Positions 54,625 to 63,009 of a stretch of DNA of 64,000 bases are shown here, in pieces. Under the pieces are notes generated by a model. It did not search any database. It saw only the letters and a list, made by a program, of their open reading frames with translations, and was not told the DNA's origin. The translations under genes and the position numbers were made by a program. The DNA is taken from NCBI GenBank assembly GCA_963787675.1, contig CAWBDV010000003.1, forward strand, positions 1-64,000, in the 5' to 3' direction. The stretch comes from JAJPKK01 sp963787675 (lineage in GTDB: Bacteria; Pseudomonadota; Alphaproteobacteria; Rhizobiales; Xanthobacteraceae). Position 1 is the stretch's first letter, and each line of letters begins with the position of its first letter.

Positions 54625-55296
54625 CTATAACACTTCGGGTCGCCGTAGATTGTCGAACAGAATGTATATGCTGATCAGCAGCACCCAGAGCGGAAAAACG
54701 ACAAAGCTCCACCCGACATAGTAGCTGCCGACCAATACGAACAAAGCCAATGCGTATCCGAGGAGCGCAATCCAGCGCGGCGCAAAACCGGTATAGACAG
54801 CAACGGTTGACGTTGAAATGATGAAAATAGCAGCTATTTTAATCATGTATATGTTGACGAGGTTGTAGGAAAAGGCACGCGCAAAACGGAAGGTCGCGGA
54901 ATTGATCACGTCTTGGGGGGCGGTGGCAAACGCCAGCAAGATTGCGCCGACGGCCGCCGCTGCAACGAAAAGCATTGCCAGAAATAGCAGACCGCTTCCG
55001 AAAAAGACCGTGGCGAAAAATCTGTCCTCGCTCTGGCCAAGGCGGTCACGCAGGACGCCGATGAACCACAGGAAGGCGATGCCGGCAAATGGGACCAGAT
55101 TCAAAGCCAAAGCAATGGATTTCGTGCCGGTGGTGAGCCATGCGCCCAATTCCAAGGGATCAGCCGGAATCGAAATTCGAAACAGCACCAGGACCGCAAT
55201 CGTGAGCAGCGAAAAGATAATTCCGGCCGCAGCGGCAGCCTTAGGCGTTCTCAAGTTCGCCTGAGTGAGGATGCGCTCCCGCCGCTCCGCGTTCAC
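54625..55296 (-). CDS. Hypothetical integral membrane protein
   Basis: 223 aa with five or six hydrophobic spans. LALNLVPFAGIAFLWFIGVL and RDRLGQSEDRFFATVFFGSG are distinctive. No known function. The start overlaps the stop of the DUF2254 gene by four bases, so they form an operon. Confidence 0.75.
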   Translation of the reverse strand: MNAERRERILTQANLRTPKAAAAAGIIFSLLTIAVLVLFRISIPADPLELGAWLTTGTKSIALALNLVPFAGIAFLWFIGVLRDRLGQSEDRFFATVFFGSGLLFLAMLFVAAAAVGAILLAFATAPQDVINSATFRFARAFSYNLVNIYMIKIAAIFIISTSTVAVYTGFAPRWIALLGYALALFVLVGSYYVGWSFVVFPLWVLLISIYILFDNLRRPEVL

Positions 55297-56555
55297 GCTG
55301 GTATTTTTCTCGTGAGGCCGAGGCCCTGACGGTCTTCCTGGCGCGCTATCGCCTGGTCTTCGGCATCGAGTCCGGAGCGCTGGATGACAAGGTCAAGGTG
55401 GGCAAGATATTGCCTCACCGCTTGGGATCGTTCGGGACTAGTCACCAACTCCGCGATGCCGATAAGCGCAGATCGCAGGCGACGCATGACCTGCACTGAA
55501 CTGGCTCCGTATTGCCGGATTTCGTCGAAAGCGAGGGTCAAATAGTCTTCCCAGGTGGGCATCGGGAAAATGACGCGGAGAATGCCGGCGGAGTCCGTGG
55601 CATAGCCGGTTTCGAGCGCTTGCCGACCGAGGCGATGCAGCAGGTCTTCAATCTGATCGATCGCCTGCACTGCGGTTGTCGGATCGTTGATTGCGGGCGA
55701 CAGCGCCTTTATGGCGATGTCGACGAGTAGGCGAATGGGGTATTTCGGGTCTTGCTCAAAGGTGCGGTCGCTCGAAAGCCTGAGCGCACGCATCAATCTG
55801 CGCCGAGGAAGCTCCGCCTTGGCGCCGTAGACGCGCAGGATTGGCGTGTTCTCGACCAGTGTATCGCCGACGGCGCACGCGAGCACGATCACCGCGCCCG
55901 CTTGGCTTGCCTGTTTGACAAGACCTGCGACGTTGAACGATGCAATCGTGCGCGGCTCGCCGGAATGTCTCAGAACCTGCGTGACCGGACCAAGCTCAAT
56001 CCGGTCTCGCGGCGGCTGCACGGAGCCGATATCAGTCGAGCCGATCGGGTGGTTGAACATCTCTCGAATGACTTTGCGGCCTCGGCCGCCAATCGTATTC
56101 AGCACATTGGTTATTTGCAGGTCGACGACCCGCTGGATAAGTCTCGCAAACAGGACCACGCTGACGACGAGCAGCAACGCCACCAGCACAGCAGAAAAGA
56201 AAGGCACGGTGCCGGCGCCGGCGCGGTCGACCCAAAGCAAAGTCGCCAGCGAATACATGAACGTCGCGACAAACACGCCGAGCGAATGGAACAGCATAGG
56301 GTCGCGGGCAAACCAAAGGACCAGTCGCGGCGAGTACGCAACCGCGCTGAATTGCACCACGACAAAGGCGATCGCAAAGACAATGCCCGTCAGGGCCATT
56401 GTGCCGGAGGCCACGGCAGACAGAAACGTCTGTGCAGAGGCGACTGAGAGATCGAGAGCGTACGGCGGCAGATAGGCGCGCTCTAGTCGCGGCAACGCAA
56501 ACCCGCAGACGACGCTCGCGACCGCGTAAAACATAGGAATGAGCCACAGACGCAT
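55293..56555 (-). CDS. DUF2254 domain membrane protein
   Basis: 420 aa. Four N-terminal hydrophobic spans (MALTGIVFAIAFVVVQFSAV), then a soluble C-terminal domain with INDPTTAVQAIDQIEDLLHR, the conserved stretch of DUF2254. Function unknown. First gene of a two-gene operon. Confidence 0.88.
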   Translation of the reverse strand: MRLWLIPMFYAVASVVCGFALPRLERAYLPPYALDLSVASAQTFLSAVASGTMALTGIVFAIAFVVVQFSAVAYSPRLVLWFARDPMLFHSLGVFVATFMYSLATLLWVDRAGAGTVPFFSAVLVALLLVVSVVLFARLIQRVVDLQITNVLNTIGGRGRKVIREMFNHPIGSTDIGSVQPPRDRIELGPVTQVLRHSGEPRTIASFNVAGLVKQASQAGAVIVLACAVGDTLVENTPILRVYGAKAELPRRRLMRALRLSSDRTFEQDPKYPIRLLVDIAIKALSPAINDPTTAVQAIDQIEDLLHRLGRQALETGYATDSAGILRVIFPMPTWEDYLTLAFDEIRQYGASSVQVMRRLRSALIGIAELVTSPERSQAVRQYLAHLDLVIQRSGLDAEDQAIARQEDRQGLGLTRKIPA

Positions 56556-56679
56556 TCAGGGTACTCCCCCCGCTTTTCTCGTTGCGTTGGAATCTGCGTC
56601 GGGCAAAAACGGCCATTCCCGCTAGATCAAGCGGAGTAGGGCGATCATCAGCACGTTCGAGCCGTGCTGATGATCATGC

Positions 56680-58257
56680 TCAATGAGCGGCGACGGCCGG
56701 CATCTGTGCACCGGAGGCGATCCATTGATTATAAGTTTGCAAGTGTAGGCCGAGCTTTTCGTAGAACACTCTCAGATAACCGTCTCCACCGCGCACGACC
56801 GCATCCGGCATGACCTTTTGCACTTCCTGCGCCATCACGCCCACGAAGGCGTTGTCGCTGCCGTTATAGCTGAAGCGATAGAAGCCAAGTCCATTGCTGA
56901 GATAACCGATAAGCGCGATGTCGTGCTTGAGCCTGATGTCAGAGCGCCGCCCGCCGCCTCCACGGCCGCCGCCACCGCGTCCGCCGCCGCCACTGGACCG
57001 CGCGGCTGGCGCATGTCCGCGACTCACATTTCCGCGGGCGTGGGTCGATGGTTGCCGGGTTGGTTGTCGGGCAACGTGATGCTGCGGCGTGCGGTTTGCG
57101 GAACCCTGTCTGTGCACGTTGGCGGCTCGGTTAGCGGCGTGCGCGCCTTGATTTGAACGCGCCGGTCCGTTTCCGGCTGTCCTGTTGCCTGCCGCCCGGT
57201 CAGCTCCCGCGGTTACTCTCGGTTGCGTCGCCCGGTTCACGGCGTGCGCTCCGGCCGCACCCGCAATGGCACCGGCACCGGCAGCGGCCCCGCCGCGGTG
57301 CTGCGCGGCGATCTCGCGCCGTCCGGCATCAGCCTTGCCGCGAAAAGCTTCCCGTGCGGCGTTCTGATTGGCATTGCCAAATCGCTGGGCCACATCGGGG
57401 TCACGATAAGGGACGGCGCCGCGATGTGCCGGATTATGGGTCCAATTTCTGTTGGCGATATTGGTGCGATTGAAATTGTTGTAGCGGTTCACATTGATAT
57501 TCACCTGACGGCGTGCCCAGTCGATGCCGCCCCAAATCGCCGCTCCGGCCAGGACGCCGGCCGCGAACGAAAACACATTTCCGGTCGCGTAGCCGGGCGG
57601 ATACCAATAGAACGGCGCGTAATCCGGATACGGCCAGGAACCGTAGACGCTCCCGGGGTCGTAGATCGGCACGTAGTACTCATCGGCGTTTGTGGGCGCG
57701 ATGGTATAGATGTTTGCAGGTGTACTGGACGCCGGAGATGCGCCGGCGTCGGGGTTCGCCGCTATGGTCACCGTCTGCTGTTGGGTCGATTTCAGGTAAC
57801 CCGAAGAGTCGGCTCGCGTGCGCAACCGCTGCACCGCGGCGAGCACGTCTTGCTGCTGGGCAAGGAACGCATCGCCCAGATCACGCGTCCATTCAAGTTT
57901 GTCATTCATCATCTGTAACGTCTGCGGTACCGCGGTGAGGGCCTTGACGTTGGGGTCCCATTGCTGCTTCTGCATCGCGTCCTCAAGCGCTTGACCGTTG
58001 AGTCCAGGATTGGACTGCGACCAGCGCGCCGCCTCGACGACCTCCAGCGGATAAGTCGAAGCCATCAAGACCTGCGAAAGCAGCGCATCAGGATAAAGCG
58101 CGATCGGCGCCACCAGCTGCTCGAGCTGCGCCGTCGTCCGCGGCGGGGGCGCGGCATTCTGTGCTCTCGCAGGGCCGACGTTTATTGCCGCAAAGACGAC
58201 GGCTATCAAAACGATCCAGCAGCGAATTCGATCGATCGGAAACGACTGTGGTGCCAT
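56680..58257 (-). CDS. DUF3300 protein with C-terminal S74-like domain
   Basis: 525 aa. Signal peptide, then the DUF3300 core (LEQLVAPIALYPDALLSQVL, EVVEAARWSQSNPGLNGQAL). A long Ala/Arg/Gly/His-rich linker (about 300-430, ending in Gly-rich repeats) follows. The C-terminus is an S74-like domain (SDIRLKHDIALIGYLSNGLG, NAFVGVMAQEVQKVMPDAVV). Probably a secreted, surface-associated protein; function unknown. A TTGAT-N4-GTCAA box precedes it. Confidence 0.85.
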   Translation of the reverse strand: MAPQSFPIDRIRCWIVLIAVVFAAINVGPARAQNAAPPPRTTAQLEQLVAPIALYPDALLSQVLMASTYPLEVVEAARWSQSNPGLNGQALEDAMQKQQWDPNVKALTAVPQTLQMMNDKLEWTRDLGDAFLAQQQDVLAAVQRLRTRADSSGYLKSTQQQTVTIAANPDAGASPASSTPANIYTIAPTNADEYYVPIYDPGSVYGSWPYPDYAPFYWYPPGYATGNVFSFAAGVLAGAAIWGGIDWARRQVNINVNRYNNFNRTNIANRNWTHNPAHRGAVPYRDPDVAQRFGNANQNAAREAFRGKADAGRREIAAQHRGGAAAGAGAIAGAAGAHAVNRATQPRVTAGADRAAGNRTAGNGPARSNQGAHAANRAANVHRQGSANRTPQHHVARQPTRQPSTHARGNVSRGHAPAARSSGGGGRGGGGRGGGGRRSDIRLKHDIALIGYLSNGLGFYRFSYNGSDNAFVGVMAQEVQKVMPDAVVRGGDGYLRVFYEKLGLHLQTYNQWIASGAQMPAVAAH

Positions 58258-58301
58258 GAGCGCCGTCCCTTTTTTCGTTATGTTGATGAGGATTTTTATC
58301 G

Positions 58302-58315
58302 TTGATTCATGTCAA
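58302..58315 (-). promoter_or_regulatory. FNR/FixK-type box upstream of the DUF3300 gene
   Basis: TTGATTCATGTCAA fits TTGAT-N4-GTCAA. Its centre is 51 bases from the start codon at 58257. Confidence 0.55.
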
Positions 58316-58398
58316 AAGGGTAGCGGCGAGGAACTCCGGCAAGGCCGCGAGGTCCGCTTCGACAAGATTAAAGTCGGCAGCGTTCCGATCTTTGCTGA

Positions 58399-61300
58399 TT
58401 ATTCCGCTGGATGTTCTACCGACTTTGCCGGACGAGCCGCGGGCCGCAAGCGTTCGCGAATTCCCTGGAACGATACGTAGAGCGGCGGGATCACGAAGAT
58501 GCCGATGAACGACGCGAGGATCATGCCGCCGAACACCGGCGTGCCGACGTTCCGCCGCGCCAATTGCGAGGCGCCGACCGCGATCACGAGCGGCAACAAT
58601 CCGAGAATGAAGGCAAACGACGTCATCATCACCGGGCGGAAGCGCAAGCGCGCGCCTTCCGTCGCGGCTTGGAGCAGCGGCTCGCCCTGTTCCCGCTTTT
58701 CCTTCGCGAACTCAACAATAAGGATGCCGTTCTTGGCGGCGAGACCGATAAGAACGACCATGCCGATCTGCGCGTAAAGATCGAGCGTCAGGCGTCCAAT
58801 CAGGATTGCCACGAAGGAGCCGAGAACGCCGACTGATACGGAGAGCAGCACAGGCACCGGGATGGTCCAGCTCTCGTAAAGGCCGACGAGGAAGAGATAC
58901 GCGAACAGCACCGCAAAGCCGAGGATCATCGCGGTCTTGCCCTCGGCGCGCTTCTCCTGGAAAGCCGTGTCGGTCCATTCGCCGGCGTAGCCGGCCGGTA
59001 GCGTTTTTGCTGCCACAGCTTCCATTGCGTTCAGGGCCTGACCCGATGAAACGCCAGGTGCCGGTCCGCCCTGAACGGTGACGGCGCGGACATTGTTGTA
59101 GCGGATCAAGGCCGGCGGGCCGACGACGACCCGTATCTCGGCGAGGCTCCGCAGCGGGATCATCTTGCCTTCGGCATTGCGAACATTGATGCGGAAGATG
59201 TCGTCGACGTTCGAGCGGTCGGCGGCGTCGCCTTGAACCTGCACCTGCCAGGTGCGGCCGAACAGATTCATGTTGTTGACGAAGTAGCCGCCGAGCGTCG
59301 TCTGCAGCGCCTGAAAGACGGCGCTCAGCTGCACGCCCAGAATCTGCACCTTGTCGCGATCGATATCGAGATAGATCGAGGGATTGGTGGCTGAAAACGT
59401 CGTGAACACGCGGCTGAGCTGCGGGTCCTGGTTGGCGGCCACCACGAGGCCGCGCAGCACTTGCGCCATCGCCTTTGGATCGCCGCCTCGCAAGTCTTGC
59501 AGGACATAGCTGAAGCCGCCGCCGGTGCCGAGGCCGAGAATCGGCGGGGGCGCGAGAGGCACCACGGTCGCACCGGGGATATCGCGGAACTTGGGGCCGA
59601 GCCGCGCAATCAGTCCGTTGACGCTGCTCGATGCGTCCTTTCGTTCCTCGAACGGCTTCAGCGTGACCACGATGAAGGCGGCATTCGGCTGCGAGTAGTT
59701 GTCGATGAAGTTCAATCCGACGACCGAGGTCACATCCTCGACCGCATGCTCTTGGCGCAGGATCGCCTCGGCCTTTTCGATGGCGTCTTCGGTCCGCGCG
59801 ACCGAAGCGCCACCGGGGAGCTGAACAACGACGAACAGGGCGCCCTGGTCGTCCTCGGGCAAGAATCCGGTCGGCGTGATCTTGGAAAGGCCGACAATGC
59901 CGATGCCGCAAACCACGACGACAGCGAGACCGATGATCGAAAACTGGACGATGCGAGCGACGGCGGCGCCATAGAGGTCACGCACGTGGTCGATCGACCG
60001 CATGACCATCCCGATGATGCCGCGCCGTGGACCGTGATGCGGGCGCAGCAGCACGCCGCACAGCGCCGGCGACAACGTCAGTGCGTTGATCGCCGAAAGG
60101 AACATCGAGACCGCCACGGTGACGGCGAATTGTCGGAACAGTTCGCCGGAGATGCCGGGGATGAAGGCGACCGGTACGAACACCGAGAGCAACACCAGCG
60201 TGATCGCGATGATCGGTGCGGTAATTTCCGCCATCGCTCGCTTGGTCGCATCGGCCGGCGACAATTCCGGATGCTCCTCCATCACCCGTTCGACGTTTTC
60301 GACCACGACGATCGCGTCATCGACGACGATGCCAATGGCAAGAACGACCGCGAGCAGCGACACCGTATTGGCCGAGTAGCCGACCGCGAGCAAAACGATG
60401 AACGTGCCGATGAGGCTGACAGGTACGGCGAGAGTTGGGATCAAAGTGGCGCGAAAGCTGCCGAGGAAAAGATAGACGACGATCACCACCAGGACGAACG
60501 CTTCAACGAGCGTTTTCTGGACTTCGTGGATCGTGTCCGTGACGAAGGTCGTCGGATCGTAAGTAATTTTCCACGCGAGGTCCTCGGGGAAACGTTTTTC
60601 CAGTTCGGTGAGCTTCGTGCGCACGGCCTGAAGCGTGTTGATCGCGTTCGCTCCGGGGGCCTGATAGATGGCTATCGCCGCCGCCGGGCCGCCGTTGAGG
60701 CGCGTGTCGCGATCGAGATTTGCAGCCCCTAGTTCGATGCGCGCGACATCGCCGAGCCGAAGGATCGAACCGTCCGGATTGGTGCGCACGATGATGTTCT
60801 CAAACTCGGCGACCGTCGTCAGACGCCCCTTGGTCTGAATATTGAGCTGGAGCTGCTGTTCGTCCGATATCGGCCGCGCGCCAATCCGGCCGACAGCAGC
60901 CTGAATGTTTTGCGACTGAATGGCATTGATGATGTCGCCAGTCGTCAGATTAAGCCCGGTAAGGCGGTCGGTCCGCACCCAGGCTCGCATGGCGTAGTCC
61001 TGCGGTCCCCACAACGATGCGTCGCCGACGCCAGATGTGCTCTTGATCGGATCGAGGAGATTGATCGTCACATAGTTGGAGAGAAACAGCGGATCGTGGG
61101 TATGCTTCGGCGAATAGAGCGCGATCACCCCGAGCAATGCCGAGGATTTCTTTTTGACCACGACGCCCTGTCGTTGAACTTCCGGCGGCAGGCTCGACAG
61201 GGCAACCTGAACGCGATTGTTGACGTTGACGGTATTGATGTCCGGATTCGTGCCGAGCTCAAACGAGACGGTGAGCGAGTAGCTGCCGTCGTCGCCGCTC

Positions 61301-61545
61301 ACGCTCTTCATGTAGATCGCCTTGTCGACGCCAATGACCTGCGCTTCGATCGGTTGAGCGACCGTCGCATCCACAACGCCGGAATTCGCGCCCGGATAGA
61401 AGGTCGTGACCGAAACTTGGGGCGGAACGATATCGGGGTATTGCGCGATCGGTATGCTGTAGAGCGCGAGTGCGCCCGCGATCGTCGTCACGATGGCGAT
61501 GACGATCGCAAGGCGCGGCCGGTCGACGAAGATAGCGGAGAGCAT
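58399..61545 (-). CDS. RND efflux transporter, HAE1 (AcrB/MexB/BepE) type
   Basis: 1048 aa, full length for the family. The N-terminus is a cytoplasmic stretch with first span (FVDRPRLAIVIAIVTTIAGA). TM4 carries GIVVDDAIVVVENVERVMEE with the proton-relay Asp pair, and FLPEDDQGALFVVVQLPGGA opens the second half. It pumps hydrophobic drugs in a trimer with the adaptor gene just upstream. No outer-membrane channel gene is in the window. Confidence 0.95.
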   Translation of the reverse strand: MLSAIFVDRPRLAIVIAIVTTIAGALALYSIPIAQYPDIVPPQVSVTTFYPGANSGVVDATVAQPIEAQVIGVDKAIYMKSVSGDDGSYSLTVSFELGTNPDINTVNVNNRVQVALSSLPPEVQRQGVVVKKKSSALLGVIALYSPKHTHDPLFLSNYVTINLLDPIKSTSGVGDASLWGPQDYAMRAWVRTDRLTGLNLTTGDIINAIQSQNIQAAVGRIGARPISDEQQLQLNIQTKGRLTTVAEFENIIVRTNPDGSILRLGDVARIELGAANLDRDTRLNGGPAAAIAIYQAPGANAINTLQAVRTKLTELEKRFPEDLAWKITYDPTTFVTDTIHEVQKTLVEAFVLVVIVVYLFLGSFRATLIPTLAVPVSLIGTFIVLLAVGYSANTVSLLAVVLAIGIVVDDAIVVVENVERVMEEHPELSPADATKRAMAEITAPIIAITLVLLSVFVPVAFIPGISGELFRQFAVTVAVSMFLSAINALTLSPALCGVLLRPHHGPRRGIIGMVMRSIDHVRDLYGAAVARIVQFSIIGLAVVVVCGIGIVGLSKITPTGFLPEDDQGALFVVVQLPGGASVARTEDAIEKAEAILRQEHAVEDVTSVVGLNFIDNYSQPNAAFIVVTLKPFEERKDASSSVNGLIARLGPKFRDIPGATVVPLAPPPILGLGTGGGFSYVLQDLRGGDPKAMAQVLRGLVVAANQDPQLSRVFTTFSATNPSIYLDIDRDKVQILGVQLSAVFQALQTTLGGYFVNNMNLFGRTWQVQVQGDAADRSNVDDIFRINVRNAEGKMIPLRSLAEIRVVVGPPALIRYNNVRAVTVQGGPAPGVSSGQALNAMEAVAAKTLPAGYAGEWTDTAFQEKRAEGKTAMILGFAVLFAYLFLVGLYESWTIPVPVLLSVSVGVLGSFVAILIGRLTLDLYAQIGMVVLIGLAAKNGILIVEFAKEKREQGEPLLQAATEGARLRFRPVMMTSFAFILGLLPLVIAVGASQLARRNVGTPVFGGMILASFIGIFVIPPLYVSFQGIRERLRPAARPAKSVEHPAE

Positions 61546-61549
61546 CGCT

Positions 61550-62656
61550 CTAGCCTCGGATCGTTGCCGGCATCGGTTGCGCCAGGACCGGCGAGCCCGG
61601 ACGAATGCTTTGCAGTCCTTCGACGATCACCTGCTCGCCGCCGGACAAACCGCTCTCGATGACGATGCCGGTTCCGCTCTCGCCGCCAGGCTTCACGCGC
61701 CTGACCGCGGCCTTGCCATCCTGGACGACGAACACATAGAGGCCCTCCTGGTCCGCGATGAGGGCAGCTTGCGGAATAACGACCTTCTCTTCCCGGGCCC
61801 CGCTTTCGATTCCCACGCGAACCAGTTGCCCATCAATCAACATGCCTTTCGGATTTGGCATGGTCGCGCGCGCGATCACGGTGTCGGTCGTGCGATCGAC
61901 GGTGACATCGATGAAATTGATGGTGCCGACTTGATCGTAGAGCGAGCCATCCGAAAATCGTATTTTGACCTTGATTTCCTTGACGTCGGAAAAATTGCCG
62001 GTCTTCTGCGCTTCCAGCAGTTCGCGTTGGCTCACCGGGAACGTCACATACATGGGGTCCTGGCTCACGATCAGGGTCAGGGGGCCGCTGTCCGGGCCGA
62101 CGACGTTACCCCTGGTGATGTTGGTGCGTCCAATTTTACCGGTGATCGGTGACGTGATCTTCGTGTAGCCGAGATTGATCTGGGCGGTATCAAGGTTCGC
62201 TTGATCCGTCAGGATAGCACCGTCGGCTTGTTCGTCGGCCGCCCTTGCCTGATCGCGCGCAACCAGCGTGCCTGACTGTGATTTCACGAGCTGCTCGGCA
62301 CGATCCAATTGGATCGTAGTGAGTATCTTTGCGGCCTTGCTCCGCTCAAGAGCGCCGCGCGCCTGTTCAACCGCCGCCTGAAACAGGCCCTGCTCGATCT
62401 GATAGAGCGGGGCGCCCTCTTTGACCAGATCGCCCTCCTTGAACTGCACCTCCTCAAGGTAGCCTTTGACGCGCGCAACAATCTGTACACGGTTTGTCGC
62501 TTCGATCCGTCCGACGAAATCGAGCGCGTTAGAGATCGGTTTGCGCTCGGCAGTGACCGTGCCGACCGGGACCGCAGCCGGTGCGCTTCCTTGTTGTGCC
62601 GAGAGCGGAGACGGCAGCGCACACATCAGCACGCTCCACAACACCAGCATCCGCAT
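61550..62656 (-). CDS. RND periplasmic adaptor subunit
   Basis: 368 aa. A signal sequence (LVLWSVLMCALPSPLSAQQG) is followed by the lipoyl-like strand pair (VGRIEATNRVQIVARVKGYL and EGDLVKEGAPLYQIEQ), a short helical hairpin and the beta-barrel part (ITSPITGKIGRTNITRGNVV). First gene of the efflux pair; four bases separate it from the pump gene. Confidence 0.93.
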   Translation of the reverse strand: MRMLVLWSVLMCALPSPLSAQQGSAPAAVPVGTVTAERKPISNALDFVGRIEATNRVQIVARVKGYLEEVQFKEGDLVKEGAPLYQIEQGLFQAAVEQARGALERSKAAKILTTIQLDRAEQLVKSQSGTLVARDQARAADEQADGAILTDQANLDTAQINLGYTKITSPITGKIGRTNITRGNVVGPDSGPLTLIVSQDPMYVTFPVSQRELLEAQKTGNFSDVKEIKVKIRFSDGSLYDQVGTINFIDVTVDRTTDTVIARATMPNPKGMLIDGQLVRVGIESGAREEKVVIPQAALIADQEGLYVFVVQDGKAAVRRVKPGGESGTGIVIESGLSGGEQVIVEGLQSIRPGSPVLAQPMPATIRG

Positions 62657-63009
62657 TTTGTCATTTCCCCGTTAGTCAGCAGTCATAGGCTACCGACGTA
62701 GCCTGTTGCGGCGGCGACGCCCGCCGGTGATGTCCAAACGATCACCCAGCAGGCTAATTCAAATTCGACGGCAGGTCACGCGAGAGTGATGCCTGTCCGG
62801 AGGATCGACGGCTATACTCGCTTCCCTGGCCGCCTTGAGAAATGTCAAGGCAATGAGAGACACGAGACGCGATGTATTTCCGGCGTCGTCTTGGCATCCA
62901 TGCACGCAAGTCCACGCAACAAGATAGCGCAAGATATGGGTGCGCGCTTGTCGGCCGCTGCACGGCTGCGACCTGCTAATCTGACTGACCGAGCTTGAGG
63001 AGTTGCGCA
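62657..63009. other. Intergenic region between the efflux pair and the DUF3141 gene
   Basis: Divergent promoters. TTGAGAAATGTCAA at 62835-62848 is a weak FNR/FixK-like palindrome, 162 or more bases from either start. No repressor gene adjoins the pump. Confidence 0.35.

Noticed and set aside
59461..60732. Plus-strand frame of 423 codons
   Set aside because: Antisense of the RND pump, with the Asp/His/Arg bias expected for that.
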